A DNA stretch of 64,000 nt from Microglena sp. YARC. Lineage: Eukaryota; Chlorophyta; Chlorophyceae; Chlamydomonadales; Chlamydomonadaceae. A model generated the notes under the pieces. It ran no database searches and had not been told where the DNA came from. It worked only from the letters and a program-made list of their open reading frames with translations. A program made the translations under genes and the position numbers. The stretch is from contig CM039466.1 of NCBI GenBank assembly GCA_022414725.1, positions 17,324,786 through 17,388,785 on the forward strand, read 5' to 3'. Positions 12,301 through 24,300 of this stretch are shown here, in pieces. Position 1 is the first letter of the stretch. Every line of letters begins with the position of its first letter.

Positions 12301-15300
12301 ACAAACTTTACAAGCAAAACATGCTAACCAAACTAAAACATAAACTTCTCATTCGCTTTACTCGTGTAGGTTGCCAAGGCATGCACAGCTAACCAGCAAA
12401 CAAACTCTACAAGCAAAGCATGCTAACCAAACTAAAACATAAACTTCTCATTCGCTTTACTATGTAGGTTGCCAAGGCATGCACAGCGAACCAACAAACA
12501 AACTTTACAAGCAAAACATGCTAACCAAACTCGAACATAAAATTCTCATTCGCTTTACTCGTGTAGGTTGCCAAGGCATGCACAGCTAACCAGCAAACAA
12601 ACTTTACAAGCAAAGCATGCTAACCAAACTAGAACATAAAATTCTCATTCGCTTTACTCGTGTAGGTTGCCAAGGCATGCACAGCGAACCAACAAACAAA
12701 CCTTACAAGCAAAACATGCTAACCAAACTAGAACATAAAATTCTCATTTGCTTTACTCGTGTAGGTTGCCAAGGCATGCACAGCAAACCAACAAACAAAC
12801 TTTACAAGCAAAACATGCTAACCAAACTAGAACATAAAATTCTCATTCGCTTTACTCGTGTAGGTTGCCAAGGCATGCACAGCTAACCAGCAAACAAACT
12901 TTACAAGCAAAGCATGCTAACCAAACTAAAACATAAACTTCTCATTCGCTTTACTATGTAGGTTGCCAAGGCATGCACAGCGAACCAACAAACAAACTTT
13001 ACAAGCAAAACATGCTAACCAAACTAGAACATAAAATTCTCATTCGCTTTACTCGTGTAGGTTGCCAAGGCATGCACAGCGAACCAACAAACAAACTTTA
13101 CAAGCAAAGCATGCTAACCAAACTAGAACATAAAATTCTCATTCGCTTTACTCGTGTAGGTTGCCAAGGCATGCACAGCTAACCAGCAAACAAACTTTAC
13201 AATCAAAGCATGCTAACCAAACTAAAACATAAAATTCTCATTCGCTTTACTATGTAGGTTGCCAAGGCATGCACAGCGAACCAGCAAACAAACTTTACAA
13301 GCAAAACATGCTAACCAAACTAGAACATAAAATTCTCATTCGCTTTACTCGTGTAGGTTGCCAAGGCATGCACAGCTAACCAGCAAACAAACTTTACAAG
13401 CAAAACATGCTAACCAAACTAGAACATAAACTTCTCATTCGCTTTACTCGTGTAGGTTGCCAAGGCATGCACAGCTAACCAACAAACAAACTTTACAAGC
13501 AAAACATGCTAACCAAACTAAAACATAAAATTCTCATTCGCTTTACACGTGTAGGTTGCCAAGGCATGCACAGCTAACCAGCAAACAAACTTTACAAGCA
13601 AAGCATGCTAACCAAACTAAAACATAAACTTCTCATTCGCTTTACTATGTAGGTTGCCAAGGCATGCACAGCTAACCAGCAAACAAACTTTACAAGCAAA
13701 ACATGCTAACCAAACTAGAACATAAACTTCTCATTCGCTTTACTCGTGTAGGTTGCCAAGGCATGCACAGCTAACCAACAAACAAACTTTACAAGCAAAA
13801 CATGCTAACCAAACTAAAACATAAAATTCTCATTCGCTTTACTCGTGTAGGTTGCCAAGGCATGCACAGCTAACCAGCAAACAAACTTTACAAGCAAAGC
13901 ATGCTAACCAAACTAAAACATAAACTTCTCATTCGCTTTACTATGTAGGTTGCCAAGGCATGCACAGCGAACCAACAAACAAACTTTACAAGCAAAACAT
14001 GCTAACCAAACTAGAACATAAAATTCTCATTCGCTTACTCGTGTAGGTTGCCAAGCATGCACAGCTAACCAACAAAACAAACTTTACAAGCAAAGCATGC
14101 TAACCAAACTGAACAAAAACTTCTCATTCGCTTTACTCATGTAGGTTGCCAAGGCATGCACAGCTAACCAGCAAACAAACTTTACAAGCAAAGCATGCTA
14201 ACCAAACTAAAACATAAACTTCTCATTCGCTTTACTAGGTTGCCAAGGCATGCACAGCGAACCAACAAACAAACTTTACAAGCAAAACATGCTAACCAAA
14301 CTAGAACATAAAATTCTCATTCGCTTTACTCGTGTAGGTTGCCAAGGCATGCACAGCTAACCAGCAAACAAACTTTACAAGCAAAGCATGCTAACCAAAC
14401 TAAACATAAAACTTCTCATTCGCTTTACTCGTGTAGGTTGCCAAGGCATGCACAGCAACCAACAAACAAACTTTACAAGCAAAGCATGCTAACCAAACTA
14501 GAACATAAAACTTCTCATTCGCTTTACTCGTGTAGGTTGCCAAGGCATGCACAGCGAACCAACAAACAAACTTTACAAGCATGCTAACCAAACTAAAACA
14601 TAAAATTCTCATTCGCTTTACTCGTGTAGGTTTGCCAAGGCATGCACAGCGAACCAGCAAACAAACTTTACAAGCAAAGCATGCTAACCAAACTAGAACA
14701 TAAACTTCTCATTCGCTTTACTTGTACAAGGCATGCACAGCGAAACCAGCAAACAAACTTTACAAGCAAAGCATGCTAACCAAACTAGAACATAAACTTC
14801 TCATTCGCTTACTCGTGTAGGTTGCCAAGGCATGCACAGCTAAACCAACAAACAAACTTTACAAGCAAAACATGCTAACCAAACTAAAAACATAAAATTC
14901 TCATTCGCTTTACTCATGTAGGTTGCCAAGGCATGCACAGCTAACCAAAAACAACTTTACAAGCAAAGCATGCTAACCAAACTAAACATAAAACTTCTCA
15001 TTCGCTTTACTATGTAGGTTGCCAAGCATGCACAGCGAACCAACAAACAAACTTTACAAGCAAAGCATGCTTAGAACATAACTCATTCGCTTTACTCGTG
15101 TAGGTGCCAAGGCATGCACAGCGAACCAACAAACAAACCTTACAAGCAAAGCATGCTAACCAAACTAGAACATAAACTTCTCATTCGCTTTACTCGTGTA
15201 GGTTGCCAAGGCATGCACAGCTAACCAGCAAACAAACTTTACAAGCAAGCATGCTAACCAAACTAAAACATAAAATTCTCATTCGCTTTACTCATGTAGG

Positions 15301-18300
15301 TTGCCAAGCATGCACAGCGAACCAACAAACAAACTTTACAAGCAAAACATGCTAACCAAACTAAACATAAACTTCTCATTCGCTTTACTCATGTAGGTTG
15401 CCAAGGCATGCACAGCGAACCAACAAACAAACTTTACAAGCAAAGCATGCTAACCAAACTCGAACATAAACTTCTCATTCGCTTTACTCGTGTAGGTTGC
15501 CAAGGCATGCACAGCTAACCAGCAAACAAACTTTACAAGCAAAAGCATGCTAACCAAACTAGAACATAAAATTCTCATTCGCTTTACTCGTGTAGGTTGC
15601 CAAGGCATGCACAGCGAACCAACAAACAAACTTTACAAGCAAAACATGCTAACCAAACTAAACATAAAATTCTCATTCGCTTTACTTCGTGTAGGTTGCC
15701 AAGGCATGCACAGCTAACCAAGCAAACAAACTTTACAAGCAAAGCATGCTAACCAAACTAGAACATAAACATTCTCATTCGCTTTACTCATGTAGGTTGC
15801 CAAGGCATGCACAGCGAACCAACAAACAAACTTTACAAGCAAAACATGCTAACCAAACTAGAACATAAACTTCTCATTCGCTTTACTCGTGTAGGTTGCC
15901 AAGCATGCACAGCTAACCAGCAAACAAACTTTACAAGCAAAAGCATGCTAACCAAACTAGAACATAAACTTCTCATTCGCTTTACTCATGTAGGTTGCCA
16001 AGGCATGCACAGCGAACCAACAAACAAACTTTACAAGCAAAACATGCTAACCAAACTAGAACATAAAATTCTCATTCGCTTTACTCGTGTAGGTTGCCAA
16101 GGCATGCACAGCGAACCAACAAACAAACTTTACAAGCAAAGCATGCTAACCAAACTCGAACATAAAATTCTCATTCGCTTTACTCGTGTAGGTTGCCAAG
16201 GCATGCACAGCTAACCAGCAAACAAACTTTACAAGCAAAGCATGCTAACCAAACTAGAACATAAAATTCTCATTCGCTTTACTCATGTAGGTTGCCAAGG
16301 CATGCACAGCGAACCAACAAACAAACTTTACAAGCAAAACATGCTAACCAAACTAAAACATAAAATTCTCATTCGCTTTACTCGTGTAGGTTGCCAAGGC
16401 ATGCACAGCTAACCAGCAAACAAACTTTACAAGCAAAGCATGCTAACCAAACTAAAACATAAACTTCTCATTCGCTTTACTCATGTAGGTTGCCAAGGCA
16501 TGCACAGCGAACCAACAAACAAACTTTACAAGCAAAACATGCTAACCAAACTAAAACATAAAATTCTCATTCGCTTTACTCGTGTAGGTTGCCAAGGCAT
16601 GCACAGCGAACCAACAAACAAACTTTACAAGCAAAGCATGCTAACCAAACTCGAACATAAAATTCTCATTCGCTTTACTCGTGTAGGTTGCCAAGGCATG
16701 CACAGCTAACCAGCAAACAAACTTTACAAGCAAAGCATGCTAACCAAACTAAAACATAAACTTCTCATTCGCTTTACTATGTAGGTTGCCAAGGCATGCA
16801 CAGCGAACCAACAAACAAACTTTACAAGCAAAACATGCTAACCAAACTCGAACATAAAATTCTCATTCGCTTTACTCGTGTAGGTTGCCAAGGCATGCAC
16901 AGCTAACCAGCAAACAAACTTTACAAGCAAAGCATGCTAACCAAACTAGAACATAAAATTCTCATTCGCTTTACTCATGTAGGTTGCCAAGGCATGCACA
17001 GCGAACCAACAAACAAACTTTACAAGCAAAACATGCTAACCAAACTAAAACATAAAATTCTCATTCGCTTTACTCGTGTAGGTTGCCAAGGCATGCACAG
17101 CGAACCAACAAACAAACTTTACAAGCAAAGCATGCTAACCAAACTAGAACATAAAATTCTCATTCGCTTTACTCGTGTAGGTTGCCAAGGCATGCACAGC
17201 GAACCAACAAACAAACTTTACAAGCAAAGCATGCTAACCAAACTAGAACATAAAATTCTCATTCGCTTTACTCATGTAGGTTGCCAAGGCATGCACAGCT
17301 AACCAGCAAACAAACTTTACAAGCAAAAGCATGCTAACCAAACTAGAACATAAAATTCTCATTCGCTTTACTCGTGTAGGTTGCCAAGGCATGCACAGCG
17401 AACCAACAAACAAACTTTACAAGCAAAGCATGCTAACCAAACTAGAACATAAAAATTCTCATTCGCTTTACTCGTGTAGGTTGCCAAGGCATGCACAGCT
17501 AACCAGCAAACAAACTTTACAAGCAAAAGCATGCTAACCAAACTAAAACATAAAATTCTCATTCGCTTTACTCGTGTAGGTTGCCAAGGCATGCACAGCG
17601 AACCAGCAAACAAACTTTACAAGCAAAGCATGCTAACCAAACTAGAACATAAAATTCTCATTCGCTTTAATGTAGGTTGCCAAGGCATGCACAGCTAACC
17701 AGCAAACAAACTTTACAAGCAAAGCATGCTAACCAAAACTAAAACATAAAAATTCTCATTCGCTTTACTCGTGTAGGTTGCCAAGGCATGCACAGCTAAC
17801 CAACAAACAAACTTTACAAGCAAAGCATGCTAACCAAACTAGAACATAAAATTCTCATTCGCTTTACTCATGTAGGTTGCCAAGGCATGCACAGCTAACC
17901 AACAAACAAACTTTACAAGCAAAACATGCTAACCAAACTAAAACATAAAACTCTCATTCGCTTTACTCATGTAGGTTGCCAAGGCATGCACAGCTAACCA
18001 ACAAACAAACTTTACAAGCAAAGCATGCTAACCAAACTAAAACATAAAATTCTCATTCGCTTTACTCGTGTAGGTTGCCAAGGCATGCACAGCTAACCAG
18101 CAAACAAACTTTACAAGCAAAGCATGCTAACCAAACTAGAACATAAACTTCTCATTCGCTTTACTATGTAGGTTGCCAAGGCATGCACAGCGAACCAACA
18201 AACAAACCTTACAAGCAAAACATGCTAACCAAACTAGAACATAAAATTCTCATTCGCTTTACTCGTGTAGGTTGCCAAGGCATGCACAGCGAACCAACAA

Positions 18301-21300
18301 ACAAACTTTACAAGCAAAGCATGCTAACCAAACTCAAACATAAAATTCTCATTCGCTTTACTCGTGTAGGTTGCCAAGGCATGCACAGCTAACCAGCAAA
18401 CAAACTTTACAAGCAAAGCATGCTAACCAAACTAGAACATAAACTTCTCATTCGCTTTACTCATGTAGGTTGCCAAGGCATGCACAGCGAACCAACAAAC
18501 AAACTTTACAAGCAAAACATGCTAACCAAACTAAAACATAAAATTCTCATTCGCTTTACTCGTGTAGGTTGCCAAGGCATGCACAGCTAACCAGCAAACA
18601 AACTTTACAAGCAAAGCATGCTAACCAAACTAGAACATAAAATTCTCATTCGCTTTACTCGTGTAGGTTGCCAAGGCATGCACAGCGAACCAACAAACAA
18701 ACTTTACAAGCAAAACATGCTAACCAAACTAAAACATAAAATTCTCATTCGCTTTACTCGTGTAGGTTGCCAAGGCATGCACAGCTAACCAGCAAACAAA
18801 CTTTACAAGCAAAGCATGCTAACCAAACTAGAACATAAAATTCTCATTCGCTTTACGCATGTAGGTTGCCAAGGCATGCACAGCGAACCAACAAACAAAA
18901 TTTACAAGCAAAACATGCTAACCAAACTAAAACATAAAATTCTCATTCGCTTTACTCGTGTAGGTTGCCAAGGCATGCACAGCTAACCAACAAACAAACT
19001 TTACAAGCAAAGCATGCTAACCAAACTAGAACATAAACTTCTCATTCGCTTTACTCATGTAGGTTGCCAAGGCATGCACAGCTAACCAACAAACAAACTT
19101 TACAAGCAAAACATGCTAACCAAACTAAAACAAAAAACTCTCATTCGCTTTACTCATGTAGGTTGCCAAGGCATGCACAGCTAACCAACAAACAAACTTT
19201 ACAAGCAAAGCATGCTAACCAAACTAGAACATAAAATTCTCATTCGCTTTACTCGTGTAGGTTGCCAAGGCATGCACAGCGAACCAGCAAACAAACTTTA
19301 CAAGCAAAACATGCTAACCAAACTAAAACATAAAATTCTCATTCGCTTTACTCGTGTAGGTTGCCAAGGCATGCACAGCTAACCAACAAACAAACTTTAC
19401 AAGCAAAGCATGCTAACCAAACTAGAACATAAAATTCTCATTCGCTTTACTCATGTAGGTTGCCAAGGCATGCACAGCTAACCAACAAACAAACTTTACA
19501 AGCAAAGCATGCTAACCAAACTAAAACATAAAATTCTCATTCGCTTTACTCGTGTAGGTTGCCAAGGCATGCACAGCTAACCACAAACAAACTTTACAAG
19601 CAAAGCATGCTAACCAAACTAGAACATAAAATTCTCATTCGCTTTACTCGTGTAGGTTGCCAAGGCATGCACAGCGAACCAACAAACAAACTTTACAAGC
19701 AAAACATGCTAACCAAACTAGAACATAAAATTCTCATTCGCTTTACTCGTGTAGGTTGCCAAGGCATGCACAGCTAACCAGCAAACAAACTTTACAAGCA
19801 AAGCATGCTAACCAAACTAGAACATAAAATTCTCATTCGCTTTACTCATGTAGGTTGCCAAGGCATGCACAGCTAACCAACAAACAAACTTTACAAGCAA
19901 AACATGCTAACCAAACTAGAACATAAAATTCTCATTCGCTTTACTCGTGTAGGTTGCCAAGGCATGCACAGCTAACCACAAACAAACTTTACAAGCAAAA
20001 GCATGCTAACCAAACTAGAACATAAAATTCTCATTCGCTTTACTCGTGTAGGTTGCCAAGGCATGCACAGCTAACCAGCAAACAAACTTTACAAGCAAAA
20101 CATGCTAACCAAACTAAAACATAAAATTCTCATTCGCTTTACTCATGTAGGTTGCCAAGGCATGCACAGCGAACCAACAAACAAACTTTACAAGCAAAAC
20201 ATGCTAACCAAACTAGAACATAAAATTCTCATTCGCTTTACTCGTGTAGGTTGCCAAGGCATGCACAGCTAACCAGCAAACAAACTTTACAAGCAAAGCA
20301 TGCTAACCAAACTAAAACATAAACTTCTCATTCGCTTTACTATGTAGGTTGCCAAGGCATGCACAGCGAACCAACAAACAAACTTTACAAGCAAAACATG
20401 CTAACCAAACTAGAACATAAACTTCTCATTCGCTTTACTCGTGTAGGTTGCCAAGGCATGCACAGCTAACCAGCAAACAAACTTTACAAGCAAAGCATGC
20501 TAACCAAACTAGAACATAAAACTCTCATTCGCTTTACTCATGTAGGTTGCCAAGGCATGCACAGCGAACCAACAAACAAACTTTACAAGCACAACATGCT
20601 AACCAAACTAAAACATAAAATTCTCATTCGCTTTACTCGCGTAGGTTGCCAAGGCATGCACAGCTAACCAGCAAACAAACTTTACAAGCAAAGCATGCTA
20701 ACCAAACTAAAACATAAACTTCTCATTCGCTTTACTCATGTAGGTTGCCAAGGCATGCACAGCGAACCAACAAACAAACTTTACAAGCAAAACATGCTAA
20801 CCAAACTAGAACATAAACTTCTCATTCGCTTTACTCGTGTAGGTTGCCAAGGCATGCACAGCGAACCAACAAACAAAATTTACAAGCAAAACATGCTAAC
20901 CAAACTAGAACATAAAACTCTCATTCGCTTTACTCATGTAGGTTGCCAAGGCATGCACAGCGAACCAACAAACAAACTTTACAAGCACAACATGCTAACC
21001 AAACTAAAACATAAAATTCTCATTCGCTTTACTCGCGTAGGTTGCCAAGGCATGCACAGCTAACCAGCAAACAAACTTTACAAGCAAAGCATGCTAACCA
21101 AACTAAAACATAAACTTCTCATTCGCTTTACTCATGTAGGTTGCCAAGGCATGCACAGCGAACCAACAAACAAACTTTACAAGCAAAACATGCTAACCAA
21201 ACTAGAACATAAACTTCTCATTCGCTTTACTCGTGTAGGTTGCCAAGGCATGCACAGCTAACCAGCAAACAAACTTTACAAGCAAAACATGCTAACCAAA

Positions 21301-24300
21301 CTAAATCATGAACTTCTCATTTGTTTTACTCGTGTAGGTTGCCAAGGCATGCACAGCGAACCAACAAACAAACTTTACAAGCAAAACATGCTAACCAAAC
21401 TAGAACATAAACTTCTCATTCGCTTTACTCGTGTAGGTTGCCAAGGCATGCACAGCGAACCAACAAACAAACTTTACAAGCAAAACATGCTAACCAAACT
21501 AAAACATGAACTTCTCATTTGCTTTACTCGTGTAGGTTGCCAAGGCATGCACAGCGAACCAACAAACAAACTTTACAAGCAAAACATGCTAACCAAACTA
21601 AAACATAAAATTCTCTTTACTCGTGTAGGTTGCCAAGGCATGCACAGCAAACCAACAAACAAACTTTACAAGCAAAGCATGCTAACCAAACTAAAACATA
21701 AAATTCTCTTTACTCGTGTAGGCTGCCAAGGCATGCACAGCAAACCAACAAACAAACTTACAAGCAAAACATGCTAACCAAACTAAAACATAAAATTCTC
21801 ATTCGCTTTACTCGTGTAGGTTGCCAACGCATGCACAGCGAACCAACAAACAAACTTTACAAGCAAAGCATGCTAACCAAACTAGAACATAGACTTCTCA
21901 TTCGCTTTACTCGTGTAGGTTGCCAAGGCATGCACAGCGAACCAACAAACAAACTTTACAAGCAAAACATTCTTACGAAACTTAAACATCAAATTCTCAC
22001 TCGCTTTGCTCATGTAGGCTCCCAAGCCATGCACAGCGAACGGATTCTAATTTTTGAGCCTGAGACCTCAAAACTGCGTAAAGCTGGGGTAGGATCGTAC
22101 GGCAACATGCTGGTAAGTGAAAGTGTAAGAAATAGTGGAAGTAAAATATGCGGATAAGTGTAAGTGGAAGTAAAAGTGGAAGTAAAACACGCTGTGAAGT
22201 TAAAGTGTAAAATTGGAAGTAGAATATAGGAAGTAAGACATGCTGGTTAATATAAGTAGTATCTTAATATATGTATCTCTGCTACCATCATGTATGTATG
22301 TTATGTCACGTCTGCTGCCATCCTGTTTTACCGTGTATCCGATACCATTACTGATACCGGCACACAGCAACCAATACAACATGCCTACCCCCCTCACCTA
22401 CACCCCCACCCCTTCCCACTCCCATTGCCCACCCCCCATCCAACACCTCCATCCCCATCCCCTACCGCCACCTATCCCCATCCCCATTACCCACCCCCCA
22501 ACCCCAACCCCATCCCTATCCCCTTCCACCCCCACCCCCACCCCCACCCCATTACCCGCCCCCAATCTCCCACCTCCAACCCCATCCCTATCCCCCTTCC
22601 AACCCCATTCCCCACCCCCTGTCCTCCATCCCCCACCACCCCCATCCCCCATCCCCAGTGCCCACCCCCTTCCACCTCCAACCCCATCCATATCCCCCCT
22701 TCCACCCCAACCCCATCCATATCCCCCCTTCCACCCCAACCCCATCCATATCCCCCGTCCCCCCCTGTCCAGGTTGGCATCAAGCGTCGCTACAACAATG
22801 TGTTGCTTGACACACCAACACGCAGCAACTGACACAAAATGCCAAACCCCTTTCACCCCTATCCCCCGCCCCCACCCCCATTGCCTTACCTCTCCCCCCT
22901 GTCCATGTTGGCATCAAGCGCCGCTACAACAACGTGTTGGTTGATAACGACAAGCAGCAACATATCAAGATAGTCCTAACCCCTTTCACCCCATCCCCCA
23001 CCCCACCCATATTGCCCGCCCTCTACCCCCACCCCAATTGCCTAACCTCTCCCCCCCCTGTCCAGGTTGGCATCAAGCGTCGCTACAACTACGTCTTGGT
23101 TGAGACTGACAAGCAGCTACAGATTGAAATATGCCTAACCCCTCCCCCCCCCCCCCCCCCCCCCCCCCCCCATCCCTCACCGCCACCCATCCCCATTACC
23201 ATTACCCACCCCAATCCTCCACCTCCAACCCCATCCCTATCCCCCTTCCACCCTGCCCAGGTTGGCATCAAGCGTCGCTACAACAATGTGTTGGTTGACA
23301 CACCAACACGCAGCAACCAACACAACATGCCCAACCCCTTTCACCCCCATTCCCCACCCCCATTGCCTACCTTCCATCCCCCACCGCCACCCCCATTGCC
23401 TACCTTCCATCCCCCACCGCCACCCCCATTGCCGAACCTCTCCTCCCCTGTCCAGGTTGGCATCAAGCGTCGCTACAACAACGTGTTACCAATACCGTTA
23501 CTGATACCAACTCACAGCAACGAATACAACATACCTACCCCCCCCCCCCCCTCTGTCCAGGTTGGCATCAAGCGTCGCTACAACAACGTGTTACCAATAC
23601 CGTTACTGATACCAACTCACAGCAACGAATACAACATACCTACCCCCCCCCCCTCTGTCCAGGTTGGGATCAAACGTCGCTACAACAACGTGTTGGTTGA
23701 CACCGACAAGCAGCAACAGATTGAAATTTTCCTCGGCATGAAGCACATGGTGTACTTCTGTAATGCCTACCTGCCATACAAGGAGGAGCCCTCGATACCC
23801 CTCGACTTTCCCGAAACCGACGACGACGAAGATCCAGTGGGGCAGATAGATTACACGGCGAGTGTCCTGGCAGGGGCAGCCACAGCCACGAGACAGTGAG
23901 TGTGTGTGTGTAGGGCGGGGGGGGGGGGGGGGCATGTGTGTGTGTACATGTGTGTTTGGGGTTGGGGGGGAGGGGGGGAGGGGGGGGGGCATGTGTGTGT
24001 GTGAGTGCTTCAACACCAATGCCCTCATGGAAGAGTTCCACAATTTGTTCTCGTCCCTTGCGACGAGCTAGGGACTTGATGCTTGTGTATGTTTAAACAT
24101 GTGTACATACTCTCACCCTTACCTCTCCCCAACCACCTCTCTCGCAGGCCCCCTGACCGCAGCTTCAACACCAACGCCCTCATGGAGGAGTTCCACCGCT
24201 CCCAGACCACGCCGAACCTATCCTCCCAGAAAGGAGCCCCCCAAACCAGCAGTCCAGCAAGCACCCCCACTATGGGTGGGGGGGCCCACGGCTTGCCTAG

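Noticed and set aside
10966..22017. CRISPR array
   Set aside because: Units are contiguous near-identical monomers with no unique spacers, in a eukaryotic intron.
10965..22157. Series of ORFs of 60-162 codons (MLTKLEHK...GCQGMHSEPTNK) as a repeat protein gene
   Set aside because: The satellite period is 99 bp, so any frame open in one monomer stays open in the next. TAA-class copies interrupt it and no independent start or transcript signal is seen. It is the satellite of a splice acceptor.
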